Assembly (NCBI GenBank): GCA_900313855.1
Contig: OMSZ01000072.1
Coordinates: 1-5,386 of the forward strand
DNA length: 5,386 bases
From: an uncultured Eubacteriales bacterium
GTDB taxonomy: Bacteria > Bacillota > Clostridia > Lachnospirales > Lachnospiraceae
Direction: 5' to 3'
A program made the position numbers and the translations under genes. Position 1 is the stretch's first letter; every line of letters begins with the position of its first letter. Shown here piece by piece: positions 1 to 5,369 of this stretch. The notes under the pieces were generated by a model that searched no databases, was not told where the DNA came from, and saw nothing but the letters and a program-made list of their open reading frames with translations.

Positions 1-6
1 CGGGAT

Positions 7-60
7 GCGCACGGATTCGAATAGGAAGTGAGTCTGCTAAAGCAGACCCGAATCCGGCGC
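7..60. repeat. GC-rich nested inverted repeat (long hairpin)
   Basis: The outer arms are GCGC (7-10) plus CGGATTCG (12-19), pairing perfectly with CGAATCCG (49-56) plus GCGC (57-60); A11 is the only bulge, giving a 12-bp stem. Inside it sits a second perfect hairpin, GTCTGC (32-37) with GCAGAC (42-47) around a TAAA loop. No T-run follows, so it is not a classical intrinsic terminator. The GC content contrasts with the AT-rich rest of the window. It may be a dispersed intergenic repeat (REP or MITE-like), the structured end of an upstream transcript, or part of the 3' end of an upstream gene. The structure is seen directly; its role is unknown. Confidence 0.6.
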
Positions 61-61
61 G

Positions 62-83
62 CAAGACTCGCGAGCGAGTCTTG
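62..83. repeat. Perfect 9-bp inverted repeat with 4-base loop
   Basis: The arms 62-70 (CAAGACTCG) and 75-83 (CGAGTCTTG) are exact reverse complements around the loop CGAG. It follows the preceding nested hairpin after one base, so the two form one structured GC-rich block. The bases that follow (ACATCATGATTT) contain no U-tract, so termination by this hairpin alone is doubtful. The tandem arrangement suggests one compound repeat element, but copy number cannot be judged from a single window. Confidence 0.6.
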
Positions 84-116
84 ACATCATGATTTGGAGC
101 TTGAACCCCTTTAGGT

Positions 117-145
117 TTGATAAAAGCGAAGGTTATAAATATAAC
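117..145 (+). promoter_or_regulatory. Sigma-A type promoter of the tsaE-tsaB-rimI operon
   Basis: A -35 box TTGATA (117-122, 5 of 6 consensus) is followed after exactly 17 bases by a -10 box TATAAC (140-145, 5 of 6). Transcription would start near 151-153, leaving a leader of only about 20 bases that carries the GGAG Shine-Dalgarno (161-164), 8 bases before the tsaE ATG. A TTGACA at 81-86 has no matching -10 and is less likely to be used. This is a pattern match only. Confidence 0.6.
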
Positions 146-172
146 GAATTTAGACAGTATGGAGATATATAG

Positions 173-610
173 ATGGAATACGATAGTTACAGTCCTGAGG
201 ATACATATGAATTGGCACGAAAGCTTGGACTTAATGCAAAGGCAGGAGATGTGTTCTGCCTGATCGGTAATCTTGGTGTTGGCAAAACACTTTTTTCACA
301 AGGCTTTGCTAAGGGACTTGGGATTGAGGAGTATGTTAATAGTCCGACATTTACTATAGTGCAGGAATATGAAGGCAGAGATGACAGAAGACTTACCTTG
401 TATCATTTTGATGTGTACCGTATTGAGGAGCCGGAGGAGATGGAGGAAGTGGGATTTGCCGACATGGTGTATGGAGGCGGAGTGTCACTTATTGAATGGG
501 CGGATATGATATCCGATATTCTTCCCGAACAATATACAAGAGTAACCATTGAGAAAAACCTTGAAAAAGGATTTGATTATAGAAGAATTGAAGTAACAGA
601 AGTTGGCTGA
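173..610 (+). CDS. tsaE: tRNA threonylcarbamoyladenosine biosynthesis ATPase TsaE
   Basis: TsaE (YdiB/YjeE family) is the P-loop ATPase of the bacterial t6A machinery. It binds the TsaB-TsaD heterodimer, and its ATP hydrolysis supports repeated cycles of t6A37 formation on ANN-decoding tRNAs in the cytoplasm. The 145-residue length is normal for the family. Visible motifs are a Walker A loop GNLGVGKT (residues 32-39; the family usually has D rather than N at the second position), the SPTFTI switch segment (57-62), the HFDVYR block (78-83) and LIEWAD (106-111, the conserved EW motif). ATG 173 is preceded by GGAG at 161-164 with 8-base spacing, and no other start fits. It is the first gene of the cluster, directly behind the promoter, and tsaB begins 17 bases after its stop. 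Identification is firm. The N33 substitution is conservative and I would not expect loss of activity from it. Confidence 0.95.
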   Translation: MEYDSYSPEDTYELARKLGLNAKAGDVFCLIGNLGVGKTLFSQGFAKGLGIEEYVNSPTFTIVQEYEGRDDRRLTLYHFDVYRIEEPEEMEEVGFADMVYGGGVSLIEWADMISDILPEQYTRVTIEKNLEKGFDYRRIEVTEVG

Positions 611-614
611 GCTT

Positions 615-620
615 AGGAGG
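615..620 (+). promoter_or_regulatory. Shine-Dalgarno site deciding the tsaB start
   Basis: AGGAGG lies 4 bases before ATG 625 and 7 bases before ATG 628. The spacing and the family N-terminus (MKIL followed by a D-x-S segment) favour the second ATG. Confidence 0.6.
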
Positions 621-627
621 ATATATG

Positions 628-1344
628 ATGAAGATTCTTGCTGTTGACAGTTCCGGATTGGTTGCCTCTGTGGCAATAGTAGAGGATGAGAATCTGATTG
701 CAGAATATACAGTTAATTATAAGAAGACGCATTCACAGACTCTGCTTCCCATGTTGGATGAGATAGTGAAAATGACAGAGACTGACTTGAATAGTATCGA
801 TGCTATCGCTGTTGCGAAGGGACCGGGATCATTTACCGGGTTAAGGATAGGCTCGGCAACGGTTAAGGGACTTGGGTTTGCTCTTGATAAGCCTTTGATA
901 GGAGTTCCTACTGTTGAAGGGCTTGCAATGAATCTGTATGATTGTAAGTCTTTGATATGTCCGATAATGGATGCAAGAAGGAATCAGGTTTATACAGGGC
1001 TTTACAGGTTTCGGGAGCATGAGCTTCAGGTGGTTAAGGATCAGATACCGATAGCTGTCGAAGAACTATTGACAACTCTTAATATGATCGGTGAAGAGGT
1101 CGTATTTTTGGGGGATGGTGTTCCGGTGTATGAGTCGGTTATCAAAGAACAATTGGAGGTTCCTTATTCTTTTGCGCCGGCGCATGTAAACAAGCAGCGG
1201 GCATCGGCATTGGCAGTAAGAGCATTTTATTATTATAATAGCGGATTGTATGGAAACGCTGATGATTTCACCCCTGAATATCTTAGGATGTCGCAGGCGG
1301 AACGGGAACGAGCAGGTAAGGCGGGTTCTGATAATGCACAGTGA
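628..1344 (+). CDS. tsaB: tRNA threonylcarbamoyladenosine biosynthesis protein TsaB
   Basis: TsaB (YeaZ) is the ASKHA-fold partner of TsaD. It has lost catalytic residues but scaffolds the TsaD-TsaB-TsaE complex that transfers threonylcarbamoyl to A37 of tRNA. The 238-residue protein opens with the family strand MKILAVDSSG and carries the KTHSQTLLPMLDEI segment (residues 33-46) and the diagnostic GPGSFTGLRIG motif (65-75). It ends with the family's YLR-x-SQAERER tail. The start is set at 628 because AGGAGG at 615-620 then sits 7 bases upstream; ATG 625 would add one Met at a spacing of 4. The last 11 bases overlap rimI, which suggests translational coupling. The residues after the AERER segment are not conserved and probably reflect that overlap. 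Identification is firm, and the start is uncertain by one codon only. Confidence 0.95.
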   Translation: MKILAVDSSGLVASVAIVEDENLIAEYTVNYKKTHSQTLLPMLDEIVKMTETDLNSIDAIAVAKGPGSFTGLRIGSATVKGLGFALDKPLIGVPTVEGLAMNLYDCKSLICPIMDARRNQVYTGLYRFREHELQVVKDQIPIAVEELLTTLNMIGEEVVFLGDGVPVYESVIKEQLEVPYSFAPAHVNKQRASALAVRAFYYYNSGLYGNADDFTPEYLRMSQAERERAGKAGSDNAQ

Positions 1345-1810
1345 TCATATTGAAATAATCCGGTTGAGATCTGAACATTGTGAGAGAGTTTATGATATAT
1401 CAGCGAAATATATTCCTGAGCATTGGTCATTAGATGGCATTAAAGATGTGCTCAGATATGATAACAATATTTATTATGTAGCAATGTGTCATTGTGCAGA
1501 TAGTGGTTTTGATAAGACTGAGGTTGTAGGCTTTGGCGGAATAATGATAGTTGCTGATGAAGCGGAGCTGTTGAATATTGCGATAGAGGAAGCTTACAGA
1601 AATCGGGGTATTGCAGGAAGAATCCTTGATAAGCTGATTGACGAAGCGAAACTTGCTCAATGCACAAGGATGCTTTTGGAAGTACGGAAAGCCAATGAAA
1701 CGGCACAGCGCTTTTACAGGGATAAAGGTTTTGATGATCTGGGAATCAGGAAGAATTACTATGTTGATCCGACAGATGATGCAATTATCATGGATAAGGT
1801 TTTGGGATAA
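1334..1810 (+). CDS. rimI: Ribosomal protein S18 alanine N-acetyltransferase RimI
   Basis: RimI is a GNAT-fold enzyme that moves acetyl from acetyl-CoA to the N-terminal alanine of ribosomal protein bS18. At 158 residues it has the usual length. Visible are IEIIRL (residues 6-11, first strand), the acetyl-CoA pyrophosphate loop RNRGIAG (89-95), LEVR with E116 (equivalent to the catalytic E103 of E. coli), N121, and Y128 (equivalent to Y115) in the RFYRDKGF block. The RimI-specific tail RKNYY...DDAIIM (139-153) separates it from generic GNATs. The frame is open back to 1250 inside tsaB, but ATG 1334 gives the canonical N-terminus and an 11-base overlap with tsaB. Its Shine-Dalgarno is weak (AAGG at 1318-1321, 12 bases away), so translation probably relies on coupling to tsaB. 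The tsaE-tsaB-rimI order is a common Firmicutes arrangement. Confidence 0.92.
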   Translation: MHSDHIEIIRLRSEHCERVYDISAKYIPEHWSLDGIKDVLRYDNNIYYVAMCHCADSGFDKTEVVGFGGIMIVADEAELLNIAIEEAYRNRGIAGRILDKLIDEAKLAQCTRMLLEVRKANETAQRFYRDKGFDDLGIRKNYYVDPTDDAIIMDKVLG

Positions 1811-1814
1811 AGCC

Positions 1815-1826
1815 TGCTATTATAAT
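1815..1826 (+). promoter_or_regulatory. Possible minor promoter (-10 region) ahead of rnz
   Basis: The 56-base gap after rimI contains an extended -10 motif TGCTATTAT (1815-1823) overlapping a perfect TATAAT (1821-1826). No good -35 box lies 16-18 bases upstream (GGTTTT or similar), so any initiation would depend on the extended -10. AT-rich chance matches are frequent, hence the low confidence. Confidence 0.25.
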
Positions 1827-1866
1827 CAGCTGTATTAATTGTTCATAGAAAAGAAAGAGGTAAGAG

Positions 1867-2778
1867 ATGATAGATGTATGTCTTTTAGGTACGGGCGGAA
1901 TGATGCCGCTTCCATATCGCGCATTGACATCGCTTATGATAAGATATAATGGAATGAGTGTTTTGGTCGATTGTGGTGAGGGCACACAGACTTCGATAAG
2001 ACAGCAGGGATGGAGTGTTAAGCCGATAGATGTTATCTGCTTTACACATTTTCATGCTGATCACATAAGCGGTCTGCCCGGTCTTTTGCTTACGCTTGGT
2101 AATGCTGAGAGAACCGAGCCTGTAACGATGATAGGACCTAAGAGGTTGGAGAAGGTTGTCAATTCGTTAAGGGTGATCGCGCCGGAGCTGCCTTTTGAGA
2201 TCAAATTCATAGAATTGGAAAAGGATGAAGAGTCATTTGTTATCAATGGACTTAGAATAAAAGCATTTAAGGTTAATCATAACGTAACATGTTACGGGTA
2301 CAGTATGGAGCTTGACCGTGCAGGGAAATTCAATCCCGACAAAGCAAAGGAGCAGTCGATCCCTCTTCAACTTTGGGGCAGACTTCAAAAGGGCGAAACC
2401 ATACAGGAGGGTGACAGAATTTATACGCCCGATATGGTTATGGGGAAACCGCGAAAGGGAATAAAGCTTACCTATTGTACGGATACAAGACCAACTGACA
2501 GTATTGTAAAGAATGCGGTTTCATCGGATCTGTTCATATGTGAAGGAATGTATGGGGAAAAGGAGAAGGAAAGCAAAGCTAAGGAAAACAAGCACATGAT
2601 GTTTTATGAGGCTGCCGATATTGCAAAGAAGGCCGACGTTGCTGAATTGTGGCTTACACATTTTTCGCCATCACTTGCAAGACCTCAGGATTATAAAGAG
2701 GTTGCCGGTAACATTTTCCCATGTACAGTTATTCCTAAGGATCGTAGAACAACTACTCTTGTTTTCAAGGAGGATTGA
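1867..2778 (+). CDS. rnz: Ribonuclease Z (tRNA 3'-endonuclease)
   Basis: RNase Z is a zinc-dependent metallo-beta-lactamase-fold endonuclease that cuts pre-tRNAs just after the discriminator base, mainly those lacking an encoded CCA. The 303-residue length matches the short bacterial form. Zinc ligands are visible: THFHADH (H61, H63, D65, H66), H138 in FKVNHNV, D206 in CTDTRP and H265 in THFSPS. The spacing matches B. subtilis RNase Z closely. Other family marks are VDCGEGTQ (34-41), the region around 143-198 where the family carries its tRNA-binding exosite arm, and H243 in KHMMF. FICEGMY (223-229) stands where many homologues read HEATF-like. An AAGAGG-type site ends at 1860, 6 bases before ATG 1867. 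The gene lies 56 bases after rimI, and its stop overlaps the ribosome binding region of the next gene. RNase Z is well supported over other MBL hydrolases by the DTRP and exosite segments. Confidence 0.93.
   Translation: MIDVCLLGTGGMMPLPYRALTSLMIRYNGMSVLVDCGEGTQTSIRQQGWSVKPIDVICFTHFHADHISGLPGLLLTLGNAERTEPVTMIGPKRLEKVVNSLRVIAPELPFEIKFIELEKDEESFVINGLRIKAFKVNHNVTCYGYSMELDRAGKFNPDKAKEQSIPLQLWGRLQKGETIQEGDRIYTPDMVMGKPRKGIKLTYCTDTRPTDSIVKNAVSSDLFICEGMYGEKEKESKAKENKHMMFYEAADIAKKADVAELWLTHFSPSLARPQDYKEVAGNIFPCTVIPKDRRTTTLVFKED
2767..2773 (+). promoter_or_regulatory. Shine-Dalgarno inside rnz 3' end, deciding the next start
   Basis: AAGGAGG is a near-perfect anti-16S match placed in the last codons of rnz, 7 bases before ATG 2781. 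It would sit only 1 base before the alternative TTG at 2775, which rules that start out. Confidence 0.7.
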
Positions 2779-2780
2779 AT

Positions 2781-3377
2781 ATGAAGAAGAAAGCGGGTAC
2801 AAAAGGATTTGCGATAGCAGTTGTTATAATTGCAATTGGAGTTTTGTTGTTTTATATTACGCTTAGCAACCGTATGAATAATTTCTCCGGTCGTAATAAT
2901 GTGAAAAATACTTCAGAGATAGAGAAGCTTCTTAATTATAATTTTGATGAAGCTTATCCTAAGACTGTCAGGGAGACTGTCAAGCTGCATTGCCGTTATA
3001 TGAAGATGGCATACAATAACGAATTTTCCAAGGATGAGCTCTTTGACGCCAACAGGAAGATAAGGGAATTGTTTGATGATGAACTTCTTAATTATAATAC
3101 CGAAGAAGCTCAGTTGAAATCATTAGAGAATGATATTCAGTTCTATAAAGATAACAAACAGAAATATGTAAGCTATACATTACCGGAAGCAAGTCAGATC
3201 ACATATAATACTGAGGACGGTGTGGAATATGCCAGATTAAGAGTTGGTGTGATCATAAGAGTTGACAATGCAACAATGAAGGGTGATCAGGAATACCTTT
3301 TGCGAAAGGATAAGCTTGGCAGGTGGAAGATATTAGGATGGATGGCTGATACTAATTCTGACGCTGCAAAGGAATAG
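2781..3377 (+). CDS. Hypothetical single-pass membrane-anchored protein
   Basis: I do not assign a function. The 198-residue product has a short positively charged N-terminus (MKKKAGTKG), then one hydrophobic segment at about residues 10-28, ending in YITLSNR. No lipobox or clear signal-peptidase site is visible, so an N-in, C-out anchored topology is inferred. The remaining roughly 165 residues are hydrophilic: a probably helical, charged half (about 45-125) and a C-terminal half with alternating strand-like segments (YARLRVGVIIRV, EYLLRKDKLGRWKILGWM). That pattern resembles NTF2-like or cystatin-like small domains. Similar Lachnospiraceae proteins are, from memory and unverified, filed under a DUF (possibly DUF6715). 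ATG 2781 is chosen because AAGGAGG ends 7 bases before it. It starts 2 bases after the rnz stop, implying coupled translation. A link to tRNA maturation is suggested by position only. Confidence 0.8.
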   Translation: MKKKAGTKGFAIAVVIIAIGVLLFYITLSNRMNNFSGRNNVKNTSEIEKLLNYNFDEAYPKTVRETVKLHCRYMKMAYNNEFSKDELFDANRKIRELFDDELLNYNTEEAQLKSLENDIQFYKDNKQKYVSYTLPEASQITYNTEDGVEYARLRVGVIIRVDNATMKGDQEYLLRKDKLGRWKILGWMADTNSDAAKE

Positions 3378-3429
3378 TCTGTGAAAGGTCTTATGGCTTT
3401 TAATATTGATACTGATTATTTAGATGTAT

Positions 3430-3433
3430 GAGG
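3430..3433 (+). promoter_or_regulatory. Weak Shine-Dalgarno of tsaD
   Basis: GAGG lies 10 bases before ATG 3444 and only 4 bases before TTG 3438. ATG 3444 is the better start, but the site is weak and distant compared with those of tsaB and the membrane-protein gene, so tsaD may be translated less efficiently. Confidence 0.4.
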
Positions 3434-3443
3434 TTTATTGATA

Positions 3444-4469
3444 ATGGAAAAAGATATATACATACTGGCAATTGAATCTTCCTGTGATGAGACTGCTGCT
3501 GCGGTAATGAAGAACGGAAGGGAAGAATGTTCTAACATTATTTTTTCTCAGATTGAATTGCATAAGCTTTATGGCGGGGTGGTTCCGGAGATAGCTTCGA
3601 GAAAACATATAGAAAAGATCAATCAGGTTATAAGAGAAGCATTGCAAAGTGCGAACATGAAGCTTGAAGATATGGATGCGATAGCTGTGACTTACGGCCC
3701 TGGTCTTGTAGGGGCTCTTTTGGTTGGAGTGGCAGAGGCGAAGGCACTGGCATATGCTTCAAATAAACCTCTTGTTGGAGTACACCATATAGAAGGGCAT
3801 ATAGCTGCTAATTATATCGAGAACAAGGATTTGGAGCCGCCGTTTATGTGTCTGGTCGTTTCGGGCGGTCATACTCATCTTGTAAGGGTTATGGATTATG
3901 ACAGGTTTGAGATAATAGGAAGAACCAGAGATGATGCTGCAGGAGAAGCCTTTGATAAGGTGGCCAGAGCTATCGGGTTGGGATATCCCGGAGGCCCTAA
4001 GATCGATGCGCTGGCAAAGGAAGGTAATCCGGATGCGATCGCGTTCCCGCGTGCAAAGGTTGATGGCAATGAATATGATTTCAGTTTTAGCGGCTTGAAA
4101 TCAGCAGTACTTAATTATCTCAATCAATGCGAGATGAAGAATATAGAGGTCAACAGGGCTGATGTTGCTGCTTCATTCCAAAAGGCGGTAATTGATGTCT
4201 TAACAACTCATGCTATTCATGCCGTTAAAGAATTTGGCATGGATAAGCTTGCGATAGCCGGAGGTGTTGCATCGAATTCTTCATTGAGGAGTAATATCGA
4301 GAATGAATGCAGGAAAGCAGGAATATCATTTTTCCATCCTTCTCCTTTGTACTGTACAGACAACGCTGCAATGATAGGTACAGCGGGATATTACAGTTTT
4401 ATTAAAGGTGTAAGACACGGGCTTGATCTGAACGCAGTTCCTAATCTTAAGATCGGAGAGAGGTTATAG
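3444..4469 (+). CDS. tsaD: tRNA N6-adenosine threonylcarbamoyltransferase TsaD
   Basis: TsaD (YgjD/Kae1) is the catalytic subunit that transfers threonylcarbamoyl from threonylcarbamoyl-AMP to A37 of ANN-reading tRNAs, working with TsaB and TsaE. The protein has 341 residues, a normal length. The ASKHA-fold phosphate loop is AIESSCDET (9-17). [12 protein letters not shown] (44-55) is the family segment, and [11 protein letters not shown] (85-95) parallels the TsaB motif. The metal ligands are H115 and H119 (HIEGH) and D306 (CTDNAAMIG). SGGHTHL (140-146), FSFSGLKSA (213-221) and GGVASN (273-278) complete the nucleotide site. ATG 3444 is preferred over the in-frame TTG at 3438. Unlike the compact tsaE-tsaB-rimI group, tsaD is separated from it by rnz and the membrane-protein gene, and it follows a 66-base gap with no convincing promoter. 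ispD starts 3 bases after its stop. No active-site residue appears to be missing. Confidence 0.96.
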   Translation: MEKDIYILAIESSCDETAAAVMKNGREECSNIIFSQIELHKLYGGVVPEIASRKHIEKINQVIREALQSANMKLEDMDAIAVTYGPGLVGALLVGVAEAKALAYASNKPLVGVHHIEGHIAANYIENKDLEPPFMCLVVSGGHTHLVRVMDYDRFEIIGRTRDDAAGEAFDKVARAIGLGYPGGPKIDALAKEGNPDAIAFPRAKVDGNEYDFSFSGLKSAVLNYLNQCEMKNIEVNRADVAASFQKAVIDVLTTHAIHAVKEFGMDKLAIAGGVASNSSLRSNIENECRKAGISFFHPSPLYCTDNAAMIGTAGYYSFIKGVRHGLDLNAVPNLKIGERL

Positions 4470-4472
4470 TAT

Positions 4473-5171
4473 ATGTTCAGGGATAAACATTTTACCGCGA
4501 TAGTATTGGCAGCGGGAAAAGGCAGCAGAATGAAATCTGATATTCCAAAGCAATATATGTTAATTAATGATAAAGAAGTAATATATTATTCTTTGAAAGC
4601 ATTTCAGGATAGCGATGTTGATGATATTATTCTTGTGACCAGAGAAGAGGATATTGAGTATTGCCGTAAGGATATAGTGGAGAAATATCATATTAATAAA
4701 GTGAAAGAAATAATTGCCGGAGGAACAGAACGGTACTGGTCTGTTAAGAATGGCTTAGACGCGGCAGTGGGTACCGATTACGTTTTGATCCATGATGGGG
4801 CAAGACCCTGTCTTGATAATGATATGATAACAAGACTGATGGAGGATGTGCTGGTAAGCGGAGCGTGCTCTTTGGGTGTCCCTGCAAAGGATACTATTAA
4901 GGTTGTTGATGATGAGGATTATGGAATAGATACACCTGACAGACAATATCTGTGGCAGGTTCAGACTCCACAGGCATTTATATATGAAGATTTGATTCAT
5001 GCATACCAGGAGATGGAGAAAGAGAATAATATTAATGTTACCGATGATACAATGATAATTGAACGCTATCTGGGCAGGAAATCAAAGATGGTTTTTGGTA
5101 GTTACAGTAATATCAAAATAACTACTCCGGAGGACATTTTTATCGCAAAAATTTTTTTGGATAAAACATGA
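4473..5171 (+). CDS. ispD: 2-C-methyl-D-erythritol 4-phosphate cytidylyltransferase
   Basis: IspD couples MEP with CTP to give 4-diphosphocytidyl-2-C-methyl-D-erythritol, the third step of the MEP route to IPP and DMAPP. The 232-residue length is typical. The CTP-binding signature spans residues 9-28 (AIVLAAGKGSRM followed by PKQY), with R19 and K26 matching the E. coli R20 and K27. HDGARP (107-112), PAKDTIK (137-143), R157 with LWQVQTPQAF (160-169), TDD (190-192) and K215 in IKITTPED are further conserved sites. These residues separate it from the related TarI/IspD2 ribitol-phosphate cytidylyltransferases reasonably well, though the two families are close. ATG 4473 follows GGAGAGAGG (4455-4463) at a 9-base spacing, just after the tsaD stop. 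It has no functional tie to t6A synthesis and looks like an operon passenger. ispF, often adjacent in other bacteria, is not present here. Confidence 0.9.
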   Translation: MFRDKHFTAIVLAAGKGSRMKSDIPKQYMLINDKEVIYYSLKAFQDSDVDDIILVTREEDIEYCRKDIVEKYHINKVKEIIAGGTERYWSVKNGLDAAVGTDYVLIHDGARPCLDNDMITRLMEDVLVSGACSLGVPAKDTIKVVDDEDYGIDTPDRQYLWQVQTPQAFIYEDLIHAYQEMEKENNINVTDDTMIIERYLGRKSKMVFGSYSNIKITTPEDIFIAKIFLDKT

Positions 5172-5180
5172 AAAAAGTTG

Positions 5181-5209
5181 TTGACACAGAACTGACTACG
5201 TGTTAATAT
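5181..5209 (+). promoter_or_regulatory. Strong promoter, probably for tRNA-Ser
   Basis: A perfect -35 box TTGACA (5181-5186) is followed after 17 bases by TAATAT (5204-5209, 4 of 6), itself preceded by TG one base upstream (5201-5202), giving an extended -10. An A-tract (5171-5176) lies just upstream, where an UP element would sit. Transcription would start near 5215-5217, leaving a leader of about 67-69 bases before the tRNA. The promoter begins 10 bases after the ispD stop. Confidence 0.65.
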
Positions 5210-5214
5210 AGTCA
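5193..5214. repeat. Inverted repeat flanking the tRNA promoter -10 box
   Basis: TGACTA (5193-5198) and TAGTCA (5209-5214) are exact reverse complements separated by 10 bases. The right arm touches the -10 box. This could be an operator-like dyad for a dimeric regulator or a chance match; nothing else supports regulation. Confidence 0.3.
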
Positions 5215-5283
5215 TTGCCGCTAACGAAGTGGGCGGTTTTGATAAAGTATATTTTATATATTGAATCAACTTGATTGACTTAT

Positions 5284-5369
5284 GGAGAGGTATCGAAGAG
5301 GTCATAACGAGGCGGTCTTGAAAACCGTTTGTCCGCAAGGGCACGTGGGTTCGAATCCCACCCTCTCCG
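5284..5369 (+). tRNA. tRNA-Ser (anticodon UGA)
   Basis: The full cloverleaf can be traced. The acceptor stem GGAGAGG (5284-5290) pairs with CCTCTCC (5362-5368), and G5369 is the discriminator base expected for serine. The D stem is TCG (5293-5295) with CGA (5308-5310), with GG at 5300-5301 in the loop. The anticodon stem is GCGGT (5312-5316) with ACCGT (5324-5328), around loop CTTGAAA with anticodon TGA at 5319-5321. The long variable arm GTCC-GCAA-GGGC (5331-5342) makes it type II. The T arm is GTGGG (5345-5349) with CCCAC (5357-5361) around TTCGAAT. It reads UCA and probably other UCN codons. The 3' CCA is not encoded (TCG follows), so it needs RNase Z-type processing and CCA addition. A36, A37 and A38 are all A, the MiaA recognition pattern. 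No terminator is visible before the window ends. Confidence 0.97.

Noticed and set aside
12..56. tRNA-like element in the left-edge hairpins, because the inner loop resembles a GCU anticodon arm
   Set aside because: The inner stem closes to a 4-base loop and no acceptor, D or T arm with standard spacing can be drawn around it.
62..83. Intrinsic terminator of an upstream gene
   Set aside because: The stem is good but no U-tract follows. I list it as an inverted repeat only.
1250..1333. Longer rimI reading frame starting inside tsaB at 1250
   Set aside because: The extra 28 residues lie wholly within tsaB, have no Shine-Dalgarno and do not resemble a RimI N-terminus. ATG 1334 gives the canonical start and length.
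1430..1706. Antisense reading frames opposite rimI, and similar ones opposite tsaE, rnz, tsaD and ispD
   Set aside because: They have no ribosome binding site, no recognisable motifs and lie opposite well-identified conserved genes, so they are shadow frames.
1811..1866. Terminator between rimI and rnz
   Set aside because: No GC-rich hairpin with a T-run is present, only short AT-rich dyads. Cotranscription remains likely.
2775..2780. TTG start at 2775 for the membrane protein
   Set aside because: AAGGAGG would be only 1 base away. ATG 2781 has 7-base spacing and a typical basic N-terminus.
3438..3443. TTG start at 3438 for tsaD
   Set aside because: GAGG would be only 4 bases away and an in-frame ATG follows two codons later. 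It is not fully excluded.
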